From Heracleum sosnowskyi (taxonomy: Eukaryota > Streptophyta > Magnoliopsida > Apiales > Apiaceae): 64,000 nucleotides of DNA. Positions 35,283 through 47,017 of the stretch are shown piece by piece. Numbering within the stretch: the first letter of the stretch is position 1; the number at the start of each line of letters is the position of its first letter. The stretch lies in contig CM061243.1 of assembly GCA_030848705.1 (NCBI GenBank), positions 99,756,436 to 99,820,435 on the forward strand, read 5' to 3'. The notes under the pieces were generated by a model. It was not told the DNA's origin, did no database searches, and worked only from the letters and a program-made list of their open reading frames with translations. Made by a program: the position numbers and the translations under genes.

Positions 35283-35816
35283 CTACGGCTGCGCTTCACC
35301 ATCCTTGACTCCCGCATCTGTCTCCTCCCCTGAGCTAGAGCTGGAAGAATGCTCACCAGCATCCTCAGCATCATCAGCAGAAGCGTCACTAAGGGGTGAT
35401 AAATGCTCTGGATCTAAAATCCTAGCATCTTCCTCCATATCATCAACACCAGCCAAAATACGCTCCAAGGGAGTAGGAGGGTGAGGAGCAGGAAAGTCAG
35501 CAACATCAAATACTCCAGGATGCTTGGCCAAGATAGCCTGAACAGCATCCTCCCATCCTGAAGTATGCTGTACTGGGAAAAGGATCTCGTCATGCTTCTC
35601 GATCAAGTCCTTGTACTCCTGAGAGTCAAGGTACTCATCGATGCAATCATCCTTGCCTTTCCTCAGCTCAACAATATCAGCCTGAGCGTCAGCAAGCTCC
35701 TTCTCCCTCCTGGCAAGAGTCTCCTTAAGAGACTTCACCTCCTCCTCGGACCTCTCCAGCTTGACCCTGTTGGCCTCAGAGGAGGTACGCCAAGCCTTAG
35801 CTTGGAACAATACCCC

Positions 35817-35905
35817 CTGAAAGTTCGCATTGGTCTGCCAAAAGATAAAAGTTAGAAAAATATAAGCAAAAACTTCAAAGAAATAGCTAAGGCAAAGAAA
35901 ATTAC
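35817..35905 (-). other. Predicted intron 2 of the antisense gene
   Basis: Minus-strand donor CTGCG/GTAATTTTC and acceptor AACTTTTCAG/GGGG; 89 bp. This acceptor keeps the frame (phase 0). A nearer AG at 35836-35837 (TTTTGGCAG) looks as good but would put the next exon out of frame. Confidence 0.7.
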
Positions 35906-36234
35906 CGCAGCAATAGCTTGAGCCCCTAGATGTTCAGCACCCTCAAGGGTGGAATCTGCAACGAAATCCTTGTAATCACAAGGGGTAAGAGAGTGGTACG
36001 ACCAGTCCACAGCATGTTTGGACACCCCAGTACTGGTGTTCTTCTTCCTAATACCCCAGTTGGGGCGCCACACTGAGGACTTGGCAGACACAGGAATGTC
36101 CACCTCATCCACAGAAGGGATCAGGAAACTGGGAGCACTGGCCTTCCCCCTTGGATCATCTCCAATCCTAGCCCTTTTCATCCTGGATGTCTCTACATCC
36201 TTGGGCTCATTGGTCTTGTTGATAAAGGCCGCAG

Positions 36235-36317
36235 CTGCAAGAAAAGCCAGAAAATGGTTAGCAGAAAATCATAAGGAAAGAAAAATAGACATAATGAAAA
36301 GGGATAAGTAAAAATAC
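36235..36317 (-). other. Predicted intron 1 of the antisense gene
   Basis: Minus-strand donor AAGG/GTATTTTTAC and acceptor TTTTCTTGCAG/CTGCGG; 83 bp, T-rich. Without splicing the frame runs through a hydrophobic intron translation to a stop; with splicing the phase-1 junction joins to the next exon exactly. Confidence 0.75.
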
Positions 36318-36682
36318 CCTTATCATGAACAGTGGAGAGCCCCACAGACTTGAGGACAAACTCATCCAGTAGCTCCCAAGCGACGGTAGTCCCATTATCC
36401 TTAATGAGCTCTGAGTAGGCATGAAGTTCCTCCTCATTCAAGACAATGTTACTGGGACTACCATCAGAAACTCTCCCAAAAGACTTACGAAAAAGGGTTC
36501 CCCAGTCCCCTCCTTCCCATACAAGATACATAAACTCATTTTTCCATTTTGGGTTGTTATCTGGGATCGATTTGGGGTGAAAAATGAAAGGGAAGCCTAC
36601 CCTATGGCTTATATATACCCAACCCAAGTTGTTGGCCGAGCTATTCTTAAACTGAAAGATCTTTCTAAACAAAGGTACAGAA

Positions 36683-37980
36683 TGTTAGGTCCTGATAAGT
36701 TTGTAGAAGGGGGGTTGAATACAAACTATACCGTTTTATCGAAATTTGTTCGTTTAAGATTAAACAATTTTAGAACAAATTAATGCGGAATAAAACTGAA
36801 ACAATATTCAAGTTAAATAGAAACTCTATTAAACTTGAGGAGTGTTACAACTTTGATCACTGATTACAAAGAACTTAATAAAACAAATCTAGAATAAATT
36901 CGACATGAATTTATCTATTTTTGTAATAAAAAGGATCGAATACTAAAAAGTAGTTCGATATAAAATCTAGGGATTATGATCCGCTAGAAAGCTAAAGCAG
37001 TACAAGAGAAATGATTCTTATGGATTAAATGTTAAGAATCAATACAAGAATTAAATCTCTGATAGAAATTGAATGCTTAGCAGTTGAGAAATAAAGACAG
37101 GTGAAGGAATGTAATGCTTTTTGTTCTCCTGTGTCTTTTGTAATGTTTCTTCTGTATGTCTTGTTTAATGTCAACTGCCTTTCTATTTAAACTAATTGCA
37201 TTTCTATATTCAACCCACGTGCAAGTCATTTCACAGAAATTAGATTGCACTAGGAAGACTTACAGAATAACAATTAATTATGTCTTGGAAGACAATCGGG
37301 AAGACAAGAAATGTATTAGGAAGACAATCGGTAAGACTTATATTTACTCTAGGAAGACAATCGGGAAGACTCACTTGTGAGTCTTCCTAGTTAAATAAAC
37401 TGAGTCTTCCTAGTTTAAATCTAAGTCTTCCTAGTTCATTTTTATTCTAATTTAAATAATTAACTAAATAAATTATGTATTAATAAATAATATACTTAAT
37501 AATATTAATTATTTATAAGAGAATAAATAGAATTAGTTGCCTTCACAATTAATTCCAGAATCACTAAAAACTTAGATAAATAACAAACACAATAGTACGT
37601 TGACACTCGATGCACTGTCTGGTTCATGAGTGACTAACGACAATGTCTGTTCTTTATCTATTTGACTTTAAGCAGTGATTCACTTCCTTCTCATTCAAGA
37701 ACTCCGTAATCAGTATCTTTTTCTGTCACCACTTGAAATCTCTGTCACTTTAATAAATCCACTGAGCTTGAATACTTCATTGAGGCTTGATCAATAAATT
37801 GAGCTTCTTTCAATGTAGAATCACTTCAAGTCTGTAGATGACTTTAATCTTCAATCTTTGACAGATATAACCTTCTGAGATTCCTGTGACAATTGATTTT
37901 TATTATTTACTTATTACATCTTAATTAAAGTTGAGTAGAATCCTCGGTGTTTACAAATAGGACTAGACATATGCCTTTCA
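36683..37980 (-). repeat. 3' LTR of SIRE-A (family A)
   Basis: 1298 bp, from tgttaggtcc to atgcctttca. It lacks 27 bp present in the partner near 55910. The GGAAGAC/GTCTTCC cassettes lie at 37251-37435. Confidence 0.92.
37251..37435. repeat. GGAAGAC/GTCTTCC inverted-repeat cluster in LTR-A
   Basis: About nine half-sites in both orientations (for example ggaagacaatcgggaagac and gagtcttcctag). 37364-37374 and 37377-37387 form a perfect 11-bp stem with a 2-base loop. The same cluster is at 55676-55865 (5' LTR) and 51650-51800 (LTR fragment inside SIRE-B). Confidence 0.88.
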
Positions 37981-37994
37981 ATCTCCCCCTATTT
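37981..37994 (-). other. Polypurine tract of SIRE-A
   Basis: Minus strand AAATAGGGGGAGAT abuts the 3' LTR. Confidence 0.85.
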
Positions 37995-38244
37995 GTTTGT
38001 TAGACAATAACAACCAAATACCTCTAGAGGATAACTCAACTAAAACAAGAAAAGATAAGACTTTTAAGAGCCAAGCAAATAATAAAAAGTTCTGGATTAA
38101 ATATAACAAATTCCAGATTCAAACAGTAAAGATAAATACAAGATAGATGTTCCTCTAGACTGAACATATGAATACATTTCCCTATCTTGATTTACCTAGC
38201 TCTAAAGATATAACATTTACAAATGAGCTAACTACATCATGCCT

Positions 38245-41200
38245 TTAGTCTCTAATTTCACCTTCTTCAGCTTCTTGTAAGGTGACTAGAAGATCTTTGT
38301 CAAGGACACGATCACTTTCAGAAACCACACCACTTGGCATTACTGGTTGATTGGTGATCTTCTTCAATCTATTCTTCATCTGAGCATATCTTGGAATTTT
38401 CTCCGTGCAGTAGTCTGAAATCATATCAGCAACTTCAGACTTCTCTACAGAAGCAAACCCAGAAGTTCTAAGAAGATTCTCCAACTTCACCAGTTGCATA
38501 GCAGTCTGTAGCTTCATGGAATCAGGATCCAGCCTCACAGTCTCTAAAGTTGTACCTCTGTAGATTTTGACCTCATAAGGAAAATGTACTACTTGAGGAC
38601 TGGCCTTCATAGCAGAATCTCTAAGCCGGTCATATAGAAGCCCATTCAAGCAAGAAGATCTCTTTACTTTACTCATCAGAATCCACAATTCAGATAGAGA
38701 TCTTCTTTGTAGGAGGTCAAGAGAAATGGTGAATGACCCTTCAAGCGCACTTGAGACATAGATGAACAATTCTTGCCTCACTTGATCAAATGCAGACGTA
38801 ATCCTTAGGATATCTTCCTTCAATGCCTTCATATATAATGAGTTGTCTGGATTAACCGTTCTGATCTTCTTAAGCAGCTTCAGAAAAGTAGCATCATTGT
38901 TTGTGCCTCTCTGAGGGATATCAAACATCTCCCTTGCCTTGTCCCACTTGCTTCCTTGCTTCATCCTCACATCCAATCTCCTTTCTTTGACATGAATACT
39001 ATGAAGACGTTGTTTGTCTTCATGTTCAGCCTTTTGAATTTTCAGCTTCTGAGATATGATGTCTGAGACCTTGGCATTCTCATCCTCCTTTCTCCTTAGC
39101 TCTGCTTGCTGTTTCTTCAACTCTTTCTGAAGCAAGGGGTCAGGTGTATATAGATCAGCTTCATCCTCCCGATCCTCAAAGTTTGCTGCCTCCTCAACCT
39201 CCTCCTCACCAAAAGCTTCTTCAGGTATGGTCTTCTCCAGATCACCAGATGTGTCATAATGGAAGTCATCCTGTTCACCGTGGTAGTAGTAGGCATCATC
39301 AAAGACAGTATCCTCCAGTGATTGTTTACCTTTTCCCTTATCTCTTCCAGAAGCTCCTCCTTCTTTTCCTTTCTTCTCCTTCTCCCCCTTAGTTGAGGAA
39401 TCCTCTACAGTTTGAGCTGTGGAAGCCCTAGGATTCACCTCAGCTGTTCTCCTTATCTCTCCTCTTTCTCTCCCATCTCCTCCTTCATCAGCATCATCAT
39501 CCTCATCATCATCTCCCTCAAAGAATGTTCTTTGCTCTTCAGTAGGTTGATGTGAATTCTTGATCATATTGTATAGGTGCTTCATCCCTTCATTAAGATG
39601 CTCCATTCCGCCTTCAATCCTAGACATCCTTTGTTCATTAAACCTCTGGTTTTCATCAGATGTTTGCAGAATAAAGTCCACCTTGGTAGAAATAGAAGCA
39701 ATCTCCTTGACACTCTCTGATATCTAAGCATTTGACATTGTAAGATCAGAGATGTCTGAAGCCACCAGTACTTGAGATTGTTGGATTGAATTCAGCCTCG
39801 GGAGTAAATTATTCTTCAATCCTTCCAGGTCATCTTTCACAGTACCCAGCTGATTTGATACAAAGGTGGAAGATTGAGCAACCACTTGTGCTTTCAAAAG
39901 ATTGTTCTCAGCCTGGGTTTCTTGTAACTTCCTTTGTAGATCAGCTAGCTGGTTCAACAAAGCAGTGTTTGTGTCAGTGTGTGCACTCACCTCAATTGCT
40001 CTCAGTGGTGTTTCACTCAACTCACGTGCTTGTGTTTCACTCGGTGTTTGATTCATATCTCTCACCACTAACTGTCTGTCAAGATTCTCATTAGATGTAC
40101 CTGCAGGAAAAATCACCCTAGCCCCTTCAAGAGAGGTCAGTGGTGGTGCAATGGGAGTTCGCAATTCCCGATCCCTGAATGAGTCTGTCAAAATATTTGA
40201 CATTGTATACTGAATTTCTTCAGGGACAGACTCATCAAGTTGCCTTTCACTTTCTCCAGTATAAACTGCGAGTGAAAAATCCCTTAGGGGAGCCAGAGAT
40301 GTTCCCTCTGGGAGGGGAGAAAATGATTCTATTATTGGTGGCGAAGAATCAGATTTTCCCTCTGATGCCTGTGAAGGCACTTCTACCGTAACTATGGTAG
40401 GCTCTGTTTCAAAATCAAAAGTAAAGTGCTCTCCTGGCATGGTGTCCTGAGTGTCATCTATATGGATATCTTCTCCCATTGTGAGTAATGGGAGTGTGCT
40501 TGACTCAGTACAAGATGCCATGGCCCTATGGCGAATTTCAATAGATTCATCCTATTGAGAGGATGTCTCCAGAGACTGTGTAGTGGCCATATCAATGTCC
40601 ATATCCTTTTGAGAGGATACAGATGGGCTTACAGTTGTCTCCCTATAGGTTCTTCTTTTCTTTAAGGGTGGAGACAGAGCTGTGGGAACACTCATTTCAG
40701 GTATATCACTAACATTTCTTGAACTGGTTTGTACATTAGGCTCAGGTTGTGTTTCAGGAGTGTTTGACTCTCTGTTTGGCTCTATGACCTGGGTCAGAGA
40801 CTGTGGTTCAACAATCTCTGGGTCAGCCCTAACAACCACTTGGGTTTCAATTGAAGTACCAGAAGAAGAACCAAAGTTAGGAATAACTACCTGCAGTGGA
40901 ACTGGATGTGGTTCGGGAACTTGTTCACCAAAGATAGGAAGATTAATGAATTGACTCATCAATGGTGAAACAAGAACATGTATATTAAGGAATTTGGATG
41001 AGACATCAAGTCTGGTGTAGAATTTGGTGTCTGTGGTTGGAGAGGTTTCAAATCTAGCTTCTCGAAACAGTTCTACCTGCTCAGCAGTGAGAAGATGATT
41101 AATGATAAGAGTTAGAAAGCGAGGGTACCAACACTTTACTTTCTCACCATTATCAGAATCTCTCCTAGAGTGAGCAAGCCTGTTGAGCAATAGGTTCCAC

Positions 41201-41736
41201 AGAATCTCAGCAAAGTTCAATCTACGACCAAATACTATAGCATAGGCAATGTACTGATTAAGACTGGTAATGCAATGAAAGTTTGTTTTTGTGTAGTTAC
41301 CAAATACCCTAGCTATAGTATCAAAGAACAGATCCCATTCCCTTACTACAAAACTCTTGGACAATTTAACCATTTGAAAGGGACCCTGATAATGAATATT
41401 CACAAAGAACTGTGATAACTCATCATCAGTGGGTAAGGGATCAAACCTGTCCTTTGGAAAATGCAACACATCATAAAATAAATCAAAAGTAACTGTATAT
41501 TGCTGGTTTAAAATATTGAAAGTAAAAGATTTTGAATCTTCAGCAATAACAGCACTTGAACACAACATCCTTAATGGATCAATTTTCAGAAGTGCATTGT
41601 CACAAATAGCATAACTAACACATGTATTGCTATTTAAAAATTGAATCCACGGTCTAAAACGTTCCACTTTACACCTAGCCGGATCAAAATACCCAACAAA
41701 ATTATTTAACACTAATTCAAAATTATTAGGATCCAT
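38245..41736 (-). pseudogene. Extra 3' ORF of SIRE-A (env-like position), two in-frame stops
   Basis: One frame of 1164 codons from ATG at 41736 to the stop at 38245, broken only by stops at 40552-40554 and 39724-39726. Residues 1-290 look globular (WDLFFDTIARVFGNY, LNQYIAYAIVFGRRLNF). About 290-560 is Ser/Pro/Thr-rich and disordered. About 600-700 is a heptad-rich coiled coil (LADLQRKLQETQAENNLLKA). Then come a highly acidic stretch and a Lys/Glu helix-rich C-terminus. I see no signal peptide or clear membrane helix, so 'env' rests on position alone. SIRE-B keeps Gln where the second stop stands. Role unknown. Confidence 0.8.
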
Positions 41737-42964
41737 TTTAAATAAAACACTTAAAATATTAATTAATTTAAAATAAAAATAAAATTTTAGGGATTTTTAG
41801 AATTAATTAAAATTACAAAAATCCACAAAATTAAATTTTACCAAAATTAATTAATTTGCAAATTTTAGATCCTAAAAATTCGAATTACACTTGAAGAACA
41901 GAAATGAATTGGGCAAATGAATCTCAAGAACACACACAGTAAACACACACAGAAAACAAACAAGGATCAGTTAATCACTCAAGAATCACTTAGAAAACCA
42001 AGAATACTCAAGTCGAAATTTTGACAGCAATTCGACTCAAAACTTGATTTTGAAGAATAAAATGATTTTGCTAAGTAAAAACTTGAGCAATATGAACAGA
42101 GATCAAAGATAGGTTCTGCAGGAATGAATGAATTCGAAGAGGGGGAATTTGAAAAACCAAGAAAAACTGATAAGGCAAAAATAAGAAGATGCGTATGTAC
42201 TGGTGTGTATCTATATATATAAATAAAATAATAACTAAAAAGAAAAGAAATATGAACGGGTTTTTGTTTAAATTTGAACTGGGAAGACAATCGGGAAGAC
42301 TTAGGATAGTCTTCCCGGTAGTCTTCCTAGTTCAAATTAGGAAGTCTTCCGGAAAATACAATAAATAAATGAATAATAAAAAACAGAAATTAAAATAACT
42401 AATTCATAGTCTTCCCGAGAGTCTTCCTAGTTCAAAAAACTGGGAAGACTTCGAAAAAGACTTAAAATAAAAAGGAAAAAACAAAAAATCAAAAAGAAAA
42501 TATCCCTTGTTTTCCCGGTAGTCTTCCTAGTGTAAAACTGGGAAGACTTACCAAAAAATAAAAAAATTCAGAATAAATTCGAATATTAACAGAAAATGCT
42601 GAAAAACTTAGAAAAATGCATGAAAAATATATAAAATTCTAGAAAAATTCACAGAAAATTCCATAAATCCTAGAAAAATATGCAGAATATTTGAAATGCA
42701 TAAAATTAATATAAACTTGCAGAAAAATTCAAACAACAATATTTACAATCTGAAAAATATATAAAATAATTCTAAATAAATATATTTTCAATAAAAATAC
42801 ATTTCTCTACTTAAAAAATATGAGAAAAATATTTTTAAAGAAAATAAAATATTTAGAGCTATTTAAATACACAAGCATGTACTATTAAATGAGAATTGGC
42901 AGAAAATATCAGTTAAATGACAAGAGAAAATGAATTTTAAAGAACAAACATGACAGAGATATTG
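41737..42964. other. Spacer between pol and the extra ORF of SIRE-A
   Basis: 1.2 kb of A-rich non-coding sequence. It holds the GGAAGAC/GTCTTCC cassette cluster at 42280-42549, the same motif as in this element's LTRs. The rest is low-complexity gaaaaat/ataaaat sequence. Confidence 0.7.
42280..42549. repeat. GGAAGAC/GTCTTCC cluster in the SIRE-A spacer
   Basis: About ten half-sites, for example gggaagacaatcgggaagac at 42281, cttcccggtagtcttcctag at 42312 and again near 42514. They match the LTR-A cassette and not those of LTR-B or LTR-C. Confidence 0.88.
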
Positions 42965-45900
42965 TTAATCACTAAGACTGTTTAACATACCCAATTTACC
43001 AACTAACTTGATAAATGTGGATTCGTCAACAGATTTAGTGAATATATCTGCAGTCTGTTCTTCTGTGGGTACAAAGTGTAACTCCACAGTTCCATTCATG
43101 ACATGCTCTCTGATAAAATGATACCTGATATCAATGTGCTTCGTTCTCGAGTGCTGCACAGGGTTGTTGGAGATTGCTATGGCACTTGTATTATCACAAA
43201 ATATGGGAATTTTGTCTAATGCAAAGCCATAGTCCTTTAATTGATTCCGTATCCATAAGATCTGAGCACAACAGCTTCCAGCAGCAATATATTCAGCTTC
43301 TGCTGTTGAATTGGAAACTGTTTGTTGTTTCTTGCTATACCAGGAAATCAACCTACCTCCTAGGAATTGACAACTCCCAGAGGTGCTTTTTCTATCCACA
43401 ACACTACCTGCATAATCAGAATCTGTATATCCAACAAGATTAAAACCAGAATCTTTAGGGTACCAGATACCTAGATTAGGTGTACCCTTAAGATATCTCA
43501 AGATTCTTTTCACAGCAACGAGATGAACATCTCTAGGGTCCGCTTGGAACCTTGCACACAAGCATGTAGCATACATAATATCTGGTCTACTAGCTGTAAG
43601 ATAGAGTAAGGAGCCAATCATACCTCTGTAGCTTGTAACATCTACCTTGATAGATTTGTCAGAAGCTCCAAGTTTGATGGCTGTTGAAGATGGAGTCCTT
43701 GCTGATGCTGAATCCTCCATATGATACTTCTTGAGGAGTTCTTTAAGATACTTGGATTGACAAATAAATATACCATTTGACCTTTGACTTACTTGTAATC
43801 CAAGAAAGAACTTCAGCTCACCCATCATACTCATTTCAAACTTACTCTGCATAAGCTCAGCAAATCTCTTACAGAGATTATCATTAGTAGACCCAAATAT
43901 GATGTCATCCACATAGACTTGGACTAATATCATATCATTTTTGTGTTTCTTTGAAAAAAGAGTTTTGTCTATGATACCTCTAACAAAACCATTGTCTAAA
44001 AGAAAACCAGAGAGAGTGTCATACCATTTTCTTGGGGCTTGTTTGAGACCATAGATAGCCTTGAAGAGAAAGTACACAAAGTCCAGCAGCTCCTGATTTT
44101 CAAAGCCAGGGGGTTGTTCCACATACACTTCTTCATCAAGTTCACCATTCAGGAATGCACTCTTAACATCCATTTGATAGACTTTAAAATTGGAATAAGC
44201 AGCAAATACTAAGAACATCCTGATGGCCTCAAGTCTAGCCACTGGTGCATAGGTTTCATCATAGTCAATGCCTTCAGCTTAAGAATACCCTTGTGCAACC
44301 AGTCTTGCCTTGTTCCTTGTAACAATGCCTTCCTCATCTAGCTTGTTCCTGTATACCCATCTTGTACCAACTACTTTCTTGTTCTTTGGCCTGGGTACCA
44401 GCTTCCAGACTTGTTGTTGTTCAAATTGATTGAGTTCATCTTGCATAGAAATCACCCAATCTGGATCAGTCAGTGCTTCCTCAGTTTTCTTTGGCTCCAT
44501 TTTAGATAGAAATGCTGAGAAAAGACATTCATTCTGAGAAGCTCTTCTAGTTTTAACTCCAACATCTAGATCACCAATGATCAGCTCAAAAGGATGAGCT
44601 CTATTCCAAACAGTCTGTCTTGGAAAATTTGATCTTGATGATTCACCTTGAAATTCACTTTGATGTTGTGAGTGACTAGTTGATCCTTCATTTGCTCCCC
44701 CTGAGTTGTTGCTTGATTGCCTTGATGATTCTTCTCCAGTGTTGGTAGTATCTCCATTGTTACCAGTGTTTCCACCACCGTCACCATGATCATTATCATC
44801 ATTATTATTATCATCACCAGCAATAACTTCAGGTGGGGCTTCATCATCTGATTCTGAGTCTGGCAAGTTATCAAACTTCAGCTTTTCAGATGAGTCTTCT
44901 TTTTGGATACTGGGGAACTTAGTGTCATCAAAAGTAACATTGACACTTTCCTTTACTGTGTGACTGCCAACCACGTAGACCCTGTAAGATCTTCTGGAAT
45001 ATCCAACAAAAATAGCTTCTTGTGCCTTTGCATCAAACTTGCCACGTTTAACATTGTCATCTATAAGCACAAAGCATTTTGCTCCAAATACATGAAAGTA
45101 CTTGACAGTTGGTTTCTTGTTGTTCATGATCTCATACGGAGTCTTCATTAAGTCCTTGTTGATTAAAGTTCGATTCTGAGTATAACAAGATGTATTCGCT
45201 GCTTCAGCCCAAAAGTACGTTGGAAGTTTGGACTCACTTAGCATAGTCCTAGCTGCTTCAATCAATGTACGATTCTTTCTTTCCACTACTCCATTTTGTT
45301 GAGGAGTTCTAGGGGCAAAATACTGTCTTGTTATTCCTTTATCAGCACAAAAATCAGTTAGAATGGCATTCTTGAATTCAGTACCATTATCTGACCTTAT
45401 GGCTCTAACAGGGAATCTAGAATCCAGCTCAATCAACTTTATGTGGCCAATCACCAGGAATGGGGTCTCATCCTTGGAATGTAGGAATAAAACCCATGTA
45501 TATTTTGAATAGTCATCAACAATCACAAGTGCATATTGTTTCTTTGACATGGACATCACATTAACTGGACCAAACAAATCCATGTGCAGTAGCTGAAGAG
45601 GTTCAGTTATTGATGATGTATCAGTGCCCTTGTGAGAAGCTTTCTTTGACTTTCCTTTCTGGCATGCCTCACACAGTCCTTCCTGTGTAAATTCCATCTG
45701 AGGCAAACCTCTAACTAATTCCCTCTTGACTAAAGAGTTCATAGTTTTGAAGTTAAGGTGAGACATCTTCTTGTGCCATAGCCAACTATCATCTGATGAA
45801 GCTTTAGCATAAAAACAATTAACTTCATCTTTGAATCCCGAGTTCAGATCAGCTATGAACAAGTCACCTTTCCTCACTCCTTGAAGAGCAGGCTTTCCAT

Positions 45901-46240
45901 TCTTCTTGTGAAGGATCTGGCACTTCTCTCTTTCAAAGGAAACAGAATATCCTCTGTCACAGAACTGACTGATACTGAGAAGATTGAACGTCAGACCTTC
46001 CACAAATGAAACATCTTCAATGATAACATTTCCGTACTTCAAACAGCCATATCCTTTCGTAATACCCTTGCTGTTATCTCCAAAGGTTACTACTGGGCCA
46101 GCTTTCTCAACCAAATCTGATAGCAGGGCTCTATCTCCGGTCATATGCCTTGAACAGCCACTGTCAAGAACCCATATAACACGGCTTACCTGTTTAACTC
46201 CCTGCAATACCAGATTGATTAGTCCTTCCTCGGAACCCAC
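42965..46240 (-). pseudogene. SIRE-A pol: protease, integrase, RT, RNase H, with one stop
   Basis: One frame, minus-ward. Protease WVLDSGCSRHMTGD near 46150. Integrase HHCC (WHKKMSHLN ... CEACQKGK, 45650-45780), catalytic HMDLFGPVNV near 45570, RSDNGTEF near 45390, QQNGVVERKN near 45285: the D-D-35-E set is complete. An acidic Asn/Gly/Ser-rich linker covers 44640-44900. RT starts near 44470; the in-frame TAA at 44279-44281 lies between GYS and AEGIDYDETYAP. MDVKSAFLNG is near 44165 and VYVDDIIFGST near 43900. RNase H covers 43450-42990 with AEAEYIAAG and ADIFTKS. All catalytic residues are present; only the TAA breaks it. Confidence 0.92.
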
Positions 46241-47017
46241 ACTTGATTGGGTCCGGCATACTTAAAGAATTGGCCTTTGTCAGGCAAAACAACATTTTTA
46301 ACTAAAACTACTTCAACCTCTTTCACATAAGAGCGTTTCCATTTATAGCCAGCCTTAACACATTTCTGAGTAGGCTTCGGGATAAATGAATCCACTCTAG
46401 TCTGAGGAGGACTAGTAGTCTTTGCTTTAACATGCTTCTTATTATTAACATGTTGACGTGGAGCAGTCTTATCACTAGATACATGCTTTTTATTAAAGAA
46501 AGCATACATAACATTAAAAGCACAAGACATGCAATTACTCACACCACATGCTTTATGAGAAAAATTAACAACAGGCATGTTAGTTCTACATTTGTTTTGA
46601 TCCAACTTATGGATATCTGATCTAGTCTTTTTAGTTGTGGCAACTTTGACTGGATTATCAGATATACACTTTTTGGATTGTTCAATTTCCAAAGCAATAT
46701 CTTCTTCACGAATCTCCTCTGCAATGATGATAGAGTCTTCATTCAGAGGTTCTGCTTCGGACTCCTTACAGAAGGGTGTTTCAATACCCTTAAGCACATA
46801 TGGAACAACCTTTCCTTCAGATTTGAATCTACAAGGGGAATTAATTCCAAGCAATCCAATGGCCTCATTATAACCATAACCTATACTGACATGATTACCA
46901 ATAGCTTGTTTATTGAGAATCTCTTTAGCCGTCTTACAAGAGCTAAAATAGGCATTAGCTTTAGTCTTGAGCTCACTAATCTCTTTCTTAAGAATGGTTT
47001 CCAGTTGAATATAACAT
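46219..47017 (-). pseudogene. SIRE-A gag, C-terminal part
   Basis: Continues gag downstream (minus-ward) of the SIRE-B insertion. It has Glu/Lys-rich segments (EEIREEDIALEIEQ), a cysteine-containing stretch (SNCMSCAFNV) and a basic region (HVNNKKHVKAKT). It overlaps the start of the protease frame by about 20 bases, with pol in the -1 frame. In SIRE-C the relation differs because of a deletion, so I cannot say whether frameshifting is the normal strategy. Confidence 0.8.

Larger units (their letters stand above)
26831..36682 (+). mobile_element. Tat-lineage Ty3/gypsy retrotransposon, plus strand, 3' part displaced
   Basis: 5' LTR 26831-27335, PBS, gag-protease-RT-RNase H-second RNase H-integrase, then an antisense gene. 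The second (archaeal-type) RNase H and the antisense gene between pol and the 3' LTR are marks of the Tat branch. A solo LTR sits in integrase. At 36682 SIRE-A interrupts it; 23 more bases of Tat are seen at 56439-56461 before SIRE-C. The 3' LTR must lie beyond the right edge. PR, RT, INT and frame mutations make it inactive. Confidence 0.88.
35283..36682 (-). pseudogene. Tat antisense gene with two introns, N-terminus displaced
   Basis: Three exons read minus-ward: 36682-36318, 36234-35906 and 35816-35283, about 410 codons. All junctions keep one frame and use GT-AG introns of 83 and 89 bp. Exon 1 has FQFKNSSANNLGWVYISHR, then an aromatic-rich region ending EFMYLVWEGGDW; this resembles the family called 'putative gypsy type transposon' in Pfam (from memory). 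Exon 3 is a Glu/Lys-rich coiled coil followed by a Ser/acidic tail. The N-terminus continues at 56439-56461 and is then lost at SIRE-C. The function is unknown. Position and strand match the antisense ORF known in Tat/Retand elements. Confidence 0.8.

Noticed and set aside
35836..35837. Alternative acceptor AG (TTTTGGCAG) for intron 2 of the antisense gene
   Set aside because: It would join the next exon out of frame to an early stop. The AG at 35817-35818 keeps the frame.
35283..36682. Antisense ORFs as a separate host gene with a coiled coil
   Set aside because: They lie between pol and the missing 3' LTR of a Tat element on the opposite strand, where this lineage is known to have an antisense gene.
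37251..37435. Regular short repeats in the LTR as a CRISPR-like array
   Set aside because: This is eukaryotic DNA; the sites are in both orientations with irregular spacing and no spacer/leader structure.
38245..41736. Calling the extra Sirevirus ORF a true envelope gene
   Set aside because: I see no signal peptide, transmembrane helix or glycoprotein features. Only its position between pol and the 3' LTR fits, so I use a positional name.
46219..46240. Programmed -1 frameshift between gag and pol in the Sireviruses
   Set aside because: SIRE-A and SIRE-C show different frame relations at this joint because of a deletion, and both genes carry indels, so the native arrangement cannot be told from these copies.
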